The notes under the pieces: model-generated
What the model saw: the letters and a program-made list of their open reading frames with translations, nothing else
What the model was told of the DNA's origin: nothing
The model's database searches: none
Made by a program: the position numbers and the translations under genes
Shown: positions 9,966-19,462 of the stretch, one piece after another
Layout of the letters: every line of letters begins with the position of its first letter
How positions within the stretch are numbered: the first letter of the stretch is position 1
Assembly: GCF_008065155.1 (NCBI RefSeq)
Contig: NZ_CP042819.1
Span: forward strand, 2,672,922 to 2,736,921
Source: Octadecabacter sp. SW4
GTDB lineage: Bacteria; Pseudomonadota; Alphaproteobacteria; Rhodobacterales; Rhodobacteraceae
DNA length: 64,000 bases
Reading direction: 5' to 3'

Positions 9966-10586
9966 TTAGTTCTTGGCGTAAAATTCCACGACGAGGTTCG
10001 GTTCCATCATCACTGGATAAGGCACATCGCCCAGGGCCGGCGTGCGCACGAACGTCGCGGTCATCTTGGAGTGATCGGCGTCGATGTAATCAGGCACATC
10101 ACGCTCGGGCAGTTGGGTGGCTTCCAGAACGACAGCGATCTGCTTGGACTTCTGACGCACTTCGATCACATCACCTTCCTTGACGCGGTAGGACGGGATG
10201 TTGACGCGCTGACCGTTCACCGTAACGTGGCCGTGGTTCACGAACTGACGCGCAGCAAACACGGTCGCCACGAATTTGGCGCGATAAACAACAGCGTCCA
10301 GACGGCGCTCCAGCAGGCCGATCAGGTTTTCGCCTGTGTCGCCTTTGACACGCTCGGCTTCGCCATAAATGCGGCGGAATTGCTTTTCAGTCAGATCACC
10401 GTAGTAACCCTTCAGCTTTTGCTTGGCGCGCAGCTGAATGCCGAAATCGGACAGCTTGCCCTTGCGACGCTGACCATGCTGGCCGGGACCATACTCACGA
10501 CGGTTGACGGGGGATTTCGGACGACCCCAGATGTTTTCACCCATCCGGCGGTCAATTTTGTATTTGGCAGACGTGCGTTTGGTCAC
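9966..10586 (-). CDS. rpsD: 30S ribosomal protein S4
   Basis: 206 residues, the usual length. N-terminal [19 protein letters not shown] and the S4 RNA-binding domain ([32 protein letters not shown]) are typical. It starts with GTG at 10586, and the start is fixed by AAGGAGATCA seven bases upstream. It is a single-gene unit, as in other alphaproteobacteria, with its own promoter about 150 bases upstream and a strong terminator. S4 nucleates assembly of the small subunit. Confidence 0.97.
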   Translation of the reverse strand: MTKRTSAKYKIDRRMGENIWGRPKSPVNRREYGPGQHGQRRKGKLSDFGIQLRAKQKLKGYYGDLTEKQFRRIYGEAERVKGDTGENLIGLLERRLDAVVYRAKFVATVFAARQFVNHGHVTVNGQRVNIPSYRVKEGDVIEVRQKSKQIAVVLEATQLPERDVPDYIDADHSKMTATFVRTPALGDVPYPVMMEPNLVVEFYAKN

Positions 10587-10729
10587 GGCTGATCTCCTTC
10601 TTTATATAATGCCTCGCCAACTTGTCCTCACCAGGCGGTTCGGGTCGAGAAGCGCTGAAGGGCGTTGTCCTTTGGCCGAAGCCCGACAGGCATCCCCTTG
10701 CAGGGGCCACCAACACCAATGAATGCGCG

Positions 10730-10757
10730 CTTATACGGCCCGCAAACCCAGAGTCAA
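10730..10757 (-). promoter_or_regulatory. Promoter of rpsD
   Basis: On the minus strand TTGACT (10757-10752) is separated by 16 bases from TATAAG (10735-10730), followed by a GC-rich CGCGC discriminator typical of growth-rate-controlled genes. Transcription would start near 10723, giving a leader of about 135 bases. Confidence 0.75.
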
Positions 10758-10760
10758 CAC

Positions 10761-10798
10761 ACTCTGCTTTTTCTTCCGAAATAACTTCTGCCAGAGGC
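10761..10798 (-). repeat. Dispersed 38-base element, copy B
   Basis: Minus-strand copy of the element also found at 35768-35805 and 58270-58307; 33 of 38 positions match the 58 kb copy. The shared core is GAAGTTATTT-N-GGAAGAAAAAGC preceded by GCCTCYGGCR. Its 3' end stops three bases before the -35 box of the rpsD promoter. Confidence 0.8.
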
Positions 10799-10856
10799 TC
10801 CAGCCGCACATCAAAACGACCCCGCCAATGTGCCGGGGCCGATCTGAAACAGGGTT

Positions 10857-10876
10857 CCTTCCCCACTTGGGGAAGG
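10857..10876 (-). terminator. Hairpin downstream of Hint gene, possible terminator
   Basis: CCTTCCCC-ACTT-GGGGAAGG is a perfect 8-base stem with a 4-base loop, 29 bases after the stop of the gene at 10905-11969. There is no T run next to it, so it may only stabilise the 3' end. Confidence 0.45.
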
Positions 10877-10904
10877 ACAGGATAGCGGTAAATCGCGGGC
10901 GGAC

Positions 10905-11969
10905 TCAGGCCGCTCCGTGACGCAGGATCGCAGCTTCGCTGCCTGACAGGACGCGGCGCGCATAGGCGCCGTAGGCTTGCGGGTCGGTCTGAATTTCAGG
11001 CACCTGCGCAAACAGATGCGCGCGCTGGTCGGGGTCCATCGTATCAAGCCCGGCGCTGGCGGGGTGAAAGCTCTCGGTTGCCACATTATTGGCGAAAACG
11101 ACCTGATGACTGGGCAACAGCATGTGGATATAGGTCACTTCGCGCACCGCGTGATCGACCAGAATGTTGTGATCGTTTATCAGATCGCGCGCCGTCACCA
11201 GCACCTCGTCGGCGTTGAACAACTCGCGCGCGCGCGCACCGCGCAGCAATATCCGGTGATCGGGTGACACCAAAAGACCTTCGTCGGGCACCTCTTCATC
11301 CAGCGACCCGGCGCGCAAACGCACAGGCGCCAAATGCGGCATGGCGTAAAGCCGTGCGCCCGTGATCCGGCGACGTCCGGTCCAAAGCACTTCCTGACAG
11401 CCGTTATCCTTGGTCTGCACAAAGTCGCCTTGGGCAATATCCTCGATCCGTTTTGCGCCTTCGTCGGTGCGGATCATCGTGCCGGGTGTGAAACAAATCA
11501 CACCGCCGGGGCGGTCTTCAACCTGATCGCGCGCATCCAGATTCACATTATGGCTCACCACCCAGAGATCCACGTGACGCGGCGGGATCTCCCCGACGAA
11601 CATCAACAGGCGCGCTGTCGGCTTGGCCCCTTCGATGATGGTCACTGTCCAGGTGTCGCGCCCATCGGTAACCGTAAAGCTGGTTTCAGCCATCTGCGCT
11701 GGCACATCGACCTGAGCCAAGCGTGATGTGTCTGCCTCGACGGCGCGCAGCAGCCTGCGCACCGAATGCGCGGCGCGTTTGCGTAGGTCTGCCTCTCCCA
11801 TCGCGTCGCCCAGCGGCAATATCTCGCGCGGCCCATCAACGCGCACGGCGTCGCCGGTCCATGACCAGGCGGTGCCAACGCGCAATGCGTCCAGCGGTGC
11901 GGACCAAAGCCCGTCCAATTCCGTCTGCGACCAGGAGATGACAAACGTGCCCTTAAAGCCCGTTTTCAT
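10905..11969 (-). CDS. Hint-domain protein (free-standing, intein/hedgehog-like fold)
   Basis: 354 residues. The first 155 residues are a Rhodobacterales-type N-terminal region of unknown function; residues about 158-310 form a Hint domain with nucleophile Cys in CFTPGTMIRT, the SPDHRILL block and LPSHQVVFANNVATES. There is no C-terminal Asn-nucleophile junction or homing endonuclease, so it is not an intein. Self-cleavage at the Cys is conceivable but unproven; many roseobacters carry such proteins. A second, degenerate Hint protein lies at 44404-44946. Confidence 0.85.
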   Translation of the reverse strand: MKTGFKGTFVISWSQTELDGLWSAPLDALRVGTAWSWTGDAVRVDGPREILPLGDAMGEADLRKRAAHSVRRLLRAVEADTSRLAQVDVPAQMAETSFTVTDGRDTWTVTIIEGAKPTARLLMFVGEIPPRHVDLWVVSHNVNLDARDQVEDRPGGVICFTPGTMIRTDEGAKRIEDIAQGDFVQTKDNGCQEVLWTGRRRITGARLYAMPHLAPVRLRAGSLDEEVPDEGLLVSPDHRILLRGARARELFNADEVLVTARDLINDHNILVDHAVREVTYIHMLLPSHQVVFANNVATESFHPASAGLDTMDPDQRAHLFAQVPEIQTDPQAYGAYARRVLSGSEAAILRHGAA

Positions 11970-12052
11970 GCCCGTATCTGCCTCATATCGTCATACCGCG
12001 TCTTTGCGCAGCTTATGAGACAACCCTATCAGGGGTGATTCGCAGGGATCAA

Positions 12053-12069
12053 GACACTTTAAGAGTGTC
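12053..12069 (-). terminator. Weak hairpin downstream of lpxR-like gene
   Basis: GACACT-N5-AGTGTC forms a 6-base stem 15 bases past the stop of the LpxR-like gene. No clear T run follows, so this is only a candidate terminator. Confidence 0.3.
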
Positions 12070-12083
12070 CGTTAACTATTTCT

Positions 12084-12983
12084 TCAGAAGTTGAAATTTA
12101 GCTTCAGTGATCCCAGAACCTGCCCCTCGGGCTGGCCGACGAATTCTTCGCTAAGATAAGTCACACCGTAAAAGAACGATGTGTCTTCGAAGATCTGCCA
12201 ATGCATCCCGGCACGCGCGCGGGTGCGGGTTTCGGTCGGGGTGTAGCCCATATCGATCGGCAGATAGGCACTATCGCCCACTAGCGCATAATCAGCGCCG
12301 ATCACGAAGTTCACGCCTGAATCGTTGCTTTCGACCCCACGGTAAAGCTGGCCCGTGACCACATCGCGCAATAGGAAATCGCTTTGCCCGACACGGCCGA
12401 TCAGCACATCGGCGCCGACGCGAAAAATATCTTCGACCCCAGCCTGCCCTTCGACAAAGGGGCGCAATGTCACCCGATCCGATACCTGAAAACTGCGCGA
12501 CATCTCGACTGTGCCACTTAGGTAGACCTGATCATCAAGCTGGGTTGCAACACCAGCGGGCGCAGGTGCGCCAACAACATCGTGGAACCATTCCTGAAAG
12601 CCAGACACGCCAGTTCCAGGGCCAATCGCGACAATGTCGGCCCCGACCGAAACATCAATGTTGCCAACGGCATAGTGGGTATACGCGCCAAAGGACAAGA
12701 CACCGGCATAGGGGCGATCCGTCGTGCCGCGGGTCGGTGCGATGATTTCCGTGCGCAGCCGATATTCCATCAAGGCACCCGCGCGCGTGGGGCGATCCCC
12801 GTCCCAGCCGGTGCCGCGCACCTGGCTGATCACATAGCCACCGGTGCGCCAGCGATCGTCGTTGTCGCCAAAGTAATCGTTCGTGAAAAGGCGGCCATAG
12901 CCCAGCACTTCGCGCTCTTGGCCAATCGCGGGCGCGGCAGCGGTCATGACCCAAAGAAAAAGAACGGCCGAAAGGTTACGCAT
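12084..12983 (-). CDS. LpxR-family (DUF2219) lipid A deacylase-like outer membrane protein
   Basis: 299 residues from ATG at 12983, beginning with a signal peptide (LSAVLFLWVMTAAAPAIGQ). The mature part matches the DUF2219/LpxR family: YGRLFTNDYFGDNDDRWRTGGY and DRPYAGVLSFGAYTHY are its N-terminal signatures, and the chain ends in an outer-membrane Phe (KLNFNF). LpxR removes the 3'-acyloxyacyl chain of lipid A in some enterobacteria; whether this homologue does is not shown. The open frame continues 5' but that extension lies antisense to a transporter gene and is not used. Confidence 0.82.
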   Translation of the reverse strand: MRNLSAVLFLWVMTAAAPAIGQEREVLGYGRLFTNDYFGDNDDRWRTGGYVISQVRGTGWDGDRPTRAGALMEYRLRTEIIAPTRGTTDRPYAGVLSFGAYTHYAVGNIDVSVGADIVAIGPGTGVSGFQEWFHDVVGAPAPAGVATQLDDQVYLSGTVEMSRSFQVSDRVTLRPFVEGQAGVEDIFRVGADVLIGRVGQSDFLLRDVVTGQLYRGVESNDSGVNFVIGADYALVGDSAYLPIDMGYTPTETRTRARAGMHWQIFEDTSFFYGVTYLSEEFVGQPEGQVLGSLKLNFNF

Positions 12984-13137
12984 GGATATCCCCAAAGAAT
13001 CTGCGCCCCCCAGCCCCGTGCTTATAAGACACAGGCGTTTGATTTGGCCACGGTTTTTGAGTCTTCCAGCGCAGCTATTGCGCGAATGACACAGAAAGGG
13101 AGTTTGCGCCGCCGACAAATTGCGCCATGACGTCCGC

Positions 13138-13605
13138 ATGACCCCACGCAACCCGCCCCTGTTTGTCTTTCTGATCGCCCTTGGCACCGGTGGGTTGTTG
13201 ACCTTGATGGTCCTCTTTAACGGCCAGTTGGCTGCGCATGGCACGGCGATGTTTGCCTCGTGGACGGCGCATGGCACGGGCACGGTCGCGGCACTGGTGT
13301 TCCTGTTGATCATACAGCGCCGCAAACGCACCCCGATTATCGGCAAAGCCCCTGCATGGTCATTTCTGGGTGGAGCTTGCGGCGCGCTGACCGTGGTGCT
13401 GACGTCGGTAACCGTGAACACGGCGCTGGCGCTTTCTGGAACATTGGCGCTGGGGCTGGTCGGTCAGGTTGGATTCGGGCTGATCGCCGACCGCCTTGGC
13501 TTGTTCGGCCTACCGCGCCGCCGGCCGACGCTGCGCGACCTTGGGGCATTGACGCTGATCTGTGGGGGAAGCCTGTTGATCATCTTTTCGGGGGCGGGCG
13601 CATGA
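13138..13605 (+). CDS. DMT-family (YdcZ/DUF606) transporter, first of a pair
   Basis: 155 residues with about five hydrophobic helices (PPLFVFLIALGTGGLLTLMV; GTLALGLVGQVGFGLIADRLG). DUF606 proteins are small drug/metabolite transporters related to EamA. ATG at 13138 is chosen; an in-frame TTG lies at 13120, and neither has a clear ribosome site. Its stop overlaps the start of a second such gene by 4 bases, pointing to a heterodimeric transporter. Confidence 0.82.
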   Translation: MTPRNPPLFVFLIALGTGGLLTLMVLFNGQLAAHGTAMFASWTAHGTGTVAALVFLLIIQRRKRTPIIGKAPAWSFLGGACGALTVVLTSVTVNTALALSGTLALGLVGQVGFGLIADRLGLFGLPRRRPTLRDLGALTLICGGSLLIIFSGAGA

Positions 13606-14027
13606 TGATCGCGCTGGCACTGACCGCAGGCGTGCTTGTCAGCCTTAGTCGCCAGATCAACGGGCGGTTATCGCTGGCGACCTCGCCTATGGCCTCGTCG
13701 TTTTGGAACCACATCGTCGGTTTTGCGATCGTCAGCGCGGTTGCGCTGATATTTGGGGGTTTGTGGCCCGTTGACGGCCCACCCGATCCGCCATTGCTGG
13801 CCTATATTGGCGGCACGATCGGTGTCGTTTTCATTGCCGCAAGCAGTTGGTTGATCGCCCGTATCGGTGCCGTGAATACCGCCCTGATGATCATCGCAGG
13901 GCAGATGGTATCGGGCGTTGTTCTGGACCTGGCCAGTGGCATCGCGGGCAACACGTGGATGCGCGCCGCGGGTGTCGCGATGATCATCGCGGGAATGTGG
14001 CTGGCCCAGCGCCGCCGCACGACGTAA
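13602..14027 (+). CDS. DMT-family (YdcZ/DUF606) transporter, second of a pair
   Basis: 141 residues starting MMIALALTAGVLVSLSRQINGRLS, with four to five membrane helices. It overlaps the preceding DUF606 gene by ATGA. Tandem small DMT genes normally encode partners of opposite membrane orientation. The substrate is unknown. Confidence 0.82.
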   Translation: MMIALALTAGVLVSLSRQINGRLSLATSPMASSFWNHIVGFAIVSAVALIFGGLWPVDGPPDPPLLAYIGGTIGVVFIAASSWLIARIGAVNTALMIIAGQMVSGVVLDLASGIAGNTWMRAAGVAMIIAGMWLAQRRRTT

Positions 14028-14186
14028 CGCCACCCCCCGATCCGCCGAACGACCGCCTGAATCGGGTAGTGCCCCAGCCGCGATCCTGTTAGGAATATCC
14101 GACCGAATTTTGCCAGTTATCCTTGCCTTCCGGCATTTACGGTGCATTTTTGGTCAAAACAAAAAACGATCCATGCAGGAGTCGCC

Positions 14187-17062
14187 GTGTCCCTTTTTCT
14201 TATCGTCCTGCTGCCTTTCATCGGCGCGCTTCTTCCGGGTTTGATGAATCAGGCAGGGCGGGCGGCCTGCGCGGGCGTGACATTCGTGGTATCGCTGGCG
14301 GCGTTCGTCGGGTTGCTGACCAATCTGCCCACCGTGCTTGCGGGCGAGGTCGTTATGGCCCGCATCGACTGGATGCCGCTGCTGGGGCTGAACTTTACGC
14401 TGATGCTTGATGGCTTGGGCTTTTTCTTTGCCCTGCTGATCCTCGGGATCGGGCTGTTGATCATCGCCTATGCGCGCCACTACCTTAGCCGTGACGACAA
14501 CATGGGCGAATTTTTCACCTATCTGTTGCTGTTCCAAGGCGCGATGGTTGGGATCGTCCTAAGCGATAACATCCTGCTTTTGCTGGTGTTCTGGGAACTT
14601 ACATCGCTGTCGTCCTTTTTGCTCATCGGCTATTGGAAACACCTGCCCGAAGGCCGTCAAGGCGCGCGGATGGCCCTCACGGTCACGGGATTGGGCGGCC
14701 TTGCGTTGATCGGTGGGATGCTGATCCTTGGCCAGATTGTCGGCAGCTATGACCTGAGCGTGATCTTGCAGAACCGCGATCTTATTCAGGCTGACCCACT
14801 TTATGTGCCAGCGTTGATCCTGATCCTGCTGGGCGCCTTCACCAAATCCGCGCAGTTTCCGTTCCATTTCTGGTTGCCCCACGCGATGGCCGCACCGACG
14901 CCCGTGTCGGCCTATCTGCACTCGGCCACGATGGTCAAAGCGGGGATCTTCCTGATGGCGCGGATGTGGCCCGTGCTGTCGGGGACGCCGGAATGGTTCG
15001 TGATTGTCACCACGGCTGGCCTGGTCACGATGGTTCTGGGCGCGGTGATCTCGCTGTTCAAACACGATCTCAAGGCGCTGCTGGCTTTTTCGACAGTCAG
15101 CCAGTTGGGCCTGATCACCATGATGTTGGGCACCGGCACCGCTCTTGGCGTTATGGTGGCGATATTCCACATCCTGAACCACGCCACGTTCAAGGCGGCG
15201 CTTTTCATGTCCGCCGGGATCGTCGATCACGAAACCAACACCCGCGACATTCGCCGCCTGGGCGGCTTGCGCAAGCTGATGCCGGTGACTTTTGTGATTG
15301 CCACGCTGTCGGCGCTGTCGCTGGCGGGGATACCGCTTCTCAACGGCTATCTGTCCAAGGAGTTGATGCTGAAAGAGGCCGAATACACCGTGTTGTTCGG
15401 GCTGCCCTGGCTCGTGCCCGTGCTCGCGACACTGGGCTCGCTGTTTTCGGCGGCCTACTGTTTCCGGTTCATCGGGCATACCTTCCTTGGGCCGGTGCGG
15501 GACGACTACCCGGCTACGCCGCACGATCCGCCCCCGGGCTGTGGCTGCCGCCTGCGTTTTTGGTCGTGCTGGTGGTCACGATCGGGGTCGCACCGTTCCT
15601 GGCCGAACCCTTTGTCAAACTGGTGACGGCCTCGGTGATGGGGCAGGTTGCGGAGGTCCCCAAAACCACCATCAAGATCTGGCCCGGGCTGGTGCCGGCC
15701 TTGTATATGTCGATCATCGCGGTTCTGGGCGGTCTGGTCATGCTGGCGTTGTTCAAGCCCGCGCTGCGCCTGTGGGACGCCACCCCGCGCCCCGAGGCGA
15801 AAGCGATCTTTGACGGGATCGTCACGGGTGCCGTGGCGCTGGCGCGTGCGCTGATCCTGCCACTGCATAACGGTGCTTTTTCACGCTATGCGGCGATTGC
15901 CGCGACGGCGATTCTCGCCGCCGGATACCATGCCTGGGCAACTGGCACGGTGGGCGCTCCGACCCGCACGCTGCAACCGGTCGGCGCTGTGCCGATTGCC
16001 GGGTGGGCAATGCTGGTTGCGGCAACGGCGGGGTTGGTCTTTATGCACCGCAATCGCCTGTTGTCGCTGATCCTGATCGGGATCGTCGGCCTGATGGTAT
16101 CCATCGGCTTTGTTTTCCTAAGCGCGCCGGACCTTGCGATGACACAGTTCACCGTCGAAGTCGTGACAATTATTCTACTACTTCTCGCTCTTAACTTCTT
16201 GCCAAACCGCACACCGATCGAAAGCTCGGTCTTGCGCCGTGTGCGGGACAGTGTTGTGGCGGTGGCGGGTGGGCTTGCTGCGTTTGCGCTGGCCTATCAC
16301 TACCTGCTCCGCGATGCGGTCACGACACCGATTTCCGAGTTTCACCTTGCCAACTCCTACAAAGGCGGGGGCGGCAACAATGTGGTCAACGTGATCCTTG
16401 TCGATTTCCGTGGCTTTGATACCTACGGCGAAATCATCGTCTTGGGCATCGCAGCGCTTCTGATTTATGCGCTGACCGAAACCCTTTTGGGTGGTCCGGT
16501 GCGGGCGCGTCTGCTGAACCGCCAACCGGACCAGCCGCGCGCGGGCAACATGCATCCGATGATGATGGTCGTGCTGACGCGGGTGATGATGCCGGTCATT
16601 CTGATGGTCGGATTTTACATCTTCTTGCGTGGTCACAACGAGCCGGGCGGCGGCTTTATCGCCGGCCTCATCGTGTCGATTGCCGTGGTAATGCAATATA
16701 TGGCCAGCGGGTTTTCCTGGGCTTCGGCGCGGCTGCGATACCCCTATCATGGGGTGATCGGCGCAGGCGTTCTGATTGCCGGCCTGACAGGGATCGGGTC
16801 GTGGTTCTTTGGCAAGCCCTTCCTGACGTCGGATTTCACCTACGTGCGCATCCCGCCCTTTGAAAAGTTCGAGCTGGCGACAGCGACTCTGTTCGATCTG
16901 GGTGTTTTCCTTGCCGTTGTCGGCGCTGTGATGCTGTCACTGGAAAGCTTCTCGCGGCTGGCGCGCCGCGCCCATGTTCCAGACAGCGAATTTCCGATGG
17001 ATATCGACCCCTCGCGCGAAGGTCCGCTTTCGGAAATTCCCACCATGAAGAAGGAGGCGTAA
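14187..17062 (+). CDS. mrpA: Na+/H+ antiporter subunit A/B fusion (MrpA-MrpB), frameshifted in this sequence
   Basis: The start is GTG at 14187, with AGGAG five bases upstream, giving MSLFLIVLLPFIGALLP. The first frame encodes the NuoL-like proton channel up to GHTFLGPVRDDYPA (about 15530); the -1 frame then continues GLWLPPAFLVVLVV through the MrpA tail and the fused MnhB domain (MMMVVLTRVMMPVILMVGFY) to 17062. One base appears to be missing in CCCCCGGG at 15531-15538. With it restored the protein would be about 959 residues, normal for MrpAB/PhaAB. It heads the mrp operon, which extrudes Na+ or K+ using the proton gradient. The gene is either a sequencing error or a recent null mutation. 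Confidence 0.9.
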
Positions 17063-17065
17063 CAC

Positions 17066-17422
17066 ATGGAGCTGTTGGTTGCCTCGGCCATTGGTTTCCT
17101 GACTGCGGGCGGGATTTATCTTGTGCTGCGTTTACGGACGTTTCCGGTCATTCTTGGGATTTCTTTACTGACCTATGCGGTCAATGTGTTCCTGTTCAGT
17201 TCGGGCAGGCTCACCATCGGATCGGCACCCGTATTGCGTGACGGCGTGACAGACTACGCCGACCCGCTGCCACAGGCCCTGGTCCTGACAGCAATCGTGA
17301 TTTCCTTTGGGATGACGGCCGTTGTCGTGATGATCGGCCTTGGTGCTTTTCTCGGGTCAGACGACGACCACGTGGATGATCAGAACGAAACGCCCAACGA
17401 TCAGGCAGAGGACACCGCATGA
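17066..17422 (+). CDS. mrpC: Na+/H+ antiporter subunit C (MrpC)
   Basis: 118 residues with three membrane helices, NuoK-like (FLTAGGIYLVLRLRTFPVILGISLL; PLPQALVLTAIVISFGMTAVVVMI). The acidic C-tail is typical. It starts 3 bases after mrpA and overlaps mrpD by ATGA. Confidence 0.95.
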   Translation: MELLVASAIGFLTAGGIYLVLRLRTFPVILGISLLTYAVNVFLFSSGRLTIGSAPVLRDGVTDYADPLPQALVLTAIVISFGMTAVVVMIGLGAFLGSDDDHVDDQNETPNDQAEDTA

Positions 17423-18960
17423 ACCACTGGATCATCGCGCCCGTCGTTTTGCCTGCATTGCTGGCCCCGTTCATTGTTCTTGCCGCGCGCTATCACATCG
17501 GCATCCAGCGGGTCTTGTCGCTGGCGGGTGTGATCGCACTTGTGGCCATTGCGGCGGGGCTTGCGTGGCAAACCTCAGACGGTGCAATCGTCCTTTACCG
17601 CCTTGGCGATTGGGCGGCGCCCTATGGGATCGTGCTGGTTGGCGACAGGCTCTCGACACTGATGGTCTTGCTCACGGCTGTCCTGGCGCTGTTTGTGCTT
17701 TTGTATGCTATCGGATCAGGCTGGGACGACCGCGGGCGACATTTTCACGCGCTGTTCCAGTTCCAGGTGATGGGCATTATGGGGGCGTTCCTGACAGGCG
17801 ACCTGTTCAACCTGTTCGTCTTCTTCGAGGTGCTGCTGATTGCCTCGTATGGGTTGATGATCCATGCGGGCGGCAATGCGCGGCTGCGGGCCGGGGTGCA
17901 ATATGTCCTCTATAACCTCATCGGCTCCACGTTGTTCCTGTTCGCACTTGGTGCGATTTATGCTGAAACCGGCACGCTCAACATGGCTGACCTTGCGCAG
18001 CGTGTGGCCATGATCAGCGATGTGGAAACGGTCGGCATCCGGGTCGCGGCAGTGTTGCTTTTGCTGGTCTTTGCCATCAAGGCGGCCCTAGTGCCGCTGC
18101 ATTTCTGGCTCCCGTCAAGCTATGCCGAGGCTCCTGCCCCCGTCGCAGCCCTGTTCGCAATCATGACCAAAGTCGGCGCCTACGCGATCATCCGCGTCTA
18201 CACGCTGATCTTCCCGCCCGACCTGAAAATAATGGCGGGCCTGCATGATTTCTGGCTCTTGCCGGCCGCACTTGTGTCCCTTGCAATCGGCATGATTGGC
18301 GTTCTGGCGGCCAGGAAACTTGACCGTTTGATCGCCTTTGCCGTGATCGGATCAATGGGGATGGTCATGGTGGCGATTTCGCTGTTCACACCCGCAGCAA
18401 TCGCGGCGGCGCTTTACTATATCATCCACTCGACCCTTGCAGGCGCGGCGCTGTTCCTGATCTCGGATTTGGTGCGGACGGGACGGGCCAACCTTGATCT
18501 GACGCCCCAAGCACCTGTCGCCGGCGCCGCCCTGACGGCGGGTCTGTTTTTCACAGTTGCGATTGCGATGGCAGGGCTGCCGCCACTGTCTGGTTTTCTG
18601 GGTAAGCTTCTGATCCTCCAGGCCGCTTTCCCGTCGGATTTGATGGTCTGGATTTGGGCCATCGTTCTTGGGTCAAGCCTGATCTCGATCTTGGGGTTCG
18701 CGCGCGCGGGCAGCACCCTGTTTTGGAAAAGCCAAGGCGTCACCGTGCCCGAGGACACCCCCCCACCGCCGCGCCCCGCCGCCCTGTCCTATGTCGCCGT
18801 CGGCGGGCTGATCGCGCTATTGGTCGCGCATACGGTCTTTGCCGGACAGGTGCATAGCTACACCAGCGCCATCGCCGCGCAACTTTTCGCGCCCCAAGAC
18901 TATAGCGCGATCGTTCTTGAAACGCCGGGCAAGCTTAGCATACCGCAGGAGGACTACTGA
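17419..18960 (+). CDS. mrpD: Na+/H+ antiporter subunit D (MrpD)
   Basis: 513 residues, a NuoM/NuoN-like proton translocator of about 14 helices. It keeps the family Glu in LFNLFVFFEVLLIASYGL and the Lys of FAIKAALVPLHFWLPSSYAE. It forms the membrane Mrp complex with subunits A, C, E, F and G. It overlaps mrpC by 4 bases and is followed by mrpE after one base. Confidence 0.96.
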   Translation: MNHWIIAPVVLPALLAPFIVLAARYHIGIQRVLSLAGVIALVAIAAGLAWQTSDGAIVLYRLGDWAAPYGIVLVGDRLSTLMVLLTAVLALFVLLYAIGSGWDDRGRHFHALFQFQVMGIMGAFLTGDLFNLFVFFEVLLIASYGLMIHAGGNARLRAGVQYVLYNLIGSTLFLFALGAIYAETGTLNMADLAQRVAMISDVETVGIRVAAVLLLLVFAIKAALVPLHFWLPSSYAEAPAPVAALFAIMTKVGAYAIIRVYTLIFPPDLKIMAGLHDFWLLPAALVSLAIGMIGVLAARKLDRLIAFAVIGSMGMVMVAISLFTPAAIAAALYYIIHSTLAGAALFLISDLVRTGRANLDLTPQAPVAGAALTAGLFFTVAIAMAGLPPLSGFLGKLLILQAAFPSDLMVWIWAIVLGSSLISILGFARAGSTLFWKSQGVTVPEDTPPPPRPAALSYVAVGGLIALLVAHTVFAGQVHSYTSAIAAQLFAPQDYSAIVLETPGKLSIPQEDY

Positions 18961-18961
18961 C

Positions 18962-19462
18962 ATGACACGCATGTTCCGATGGTTGATCCCGCACCCGTTC
19001 CTGACGCTGCTTTTGGCAATCGTCTGGATCTTGCTGCAAAACGAATTCTCCGCAGGTATGGCCGTCTTTGGCGTGATCCTTGGTGTGCTTATCCCGCTGG
19101 GCAGTTCGGTCTGGTGGCCGGACCGGCCAACCCGCTTTCACATGGGCAAGATGCTGCGCTACAGCCTGATCGTGATGTGGGACATCGTTGTCGCCAATGT
19201 GCAGGTCGCATGGGTCGTGCTGACGGTTCCCAATAGCAAACTGACACCCGCATGGATCGTGATCCCGCTTGATCTGGTATCGCCCGAAGCCATCACCTTG
19301 CTTGCCGGCACGATCACACTGACCCCGGGGACCGTGTCAGCGGATTTGTCGGACGAGGGCCACAGCCTGTTGGTACATGTCCTGCACACCGACGATCCAG
19401 ATGGTGTGCGCGATGACATCAAGACCCGCTACGAGGCCCGCCTCAAGGAGATATTCGCATGA
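18962..19462 (+). CDS. mrpE: Na+/H+ antiporter subunit E (MrpE)
   Basis: 166 residues starting MTRMFRWLIPHPFLTL with two or three N-terminal membrane helices and the conserved cytoplasmic part TITLTPGTVSADLSDEGHSLLVHVL, the MnhE signature. An upstream in-frame extension would lie inside mrpD and is not used. It overlaps mrpF by ATGA. Confidence 0.95.
   Translation: MTRMFRWLIPHPFLTLLLAIVWILLQNEFSAGMAVFGVILGVLIPLGSSVWWPDRPTRFHMGKMLRYSLIVMWDIVVANVQVAWVVLTVPNSKLTPAWIVIPLDLVSPEAITLLAGTITLTPGTVSADLSDEGHSLLVHVLHTDDPDGVRDDIKTRYEARLKEIFA

Larger units (their letters stand above)
10587..10904. other. 318-base intergenic region: rpsD leader, promoter, repeat copy, hairpins
   Basis: No gene is seen here. 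From rpsD upstream on the minus strand it holds a roughly 135-base leader, a promoter (10730-10757), one copy of the dispersed 38-base element (10761-10798), a weak GC hairpin followed by TCGTTTT (10813-10839) and a perfect 8-base-stem hairpin (10857-10876), the last two being possible terminators of the upstream Hint gene. Confidence 0.7.

Noticed and set aside
10905-11969. Intein
   Set aside because: The Hint domain does not interrupt a host protein and there is no C-terminal splice junction or endonuclease.
12984-13421. N-terminal extension of the LpxR-like gene
   Set aside because: It lies antisense to a transporter gene, and the signal peptide begins at 12983.
15525-15545. Programmed -1 ribosomal frameshift in mrpA
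   Set aside because: No X-XXY-YYZ slippery heptamer with following pseudoknot is evident, and a similar one-base loss in a C run occurs in comM, so sequence error is simpler.
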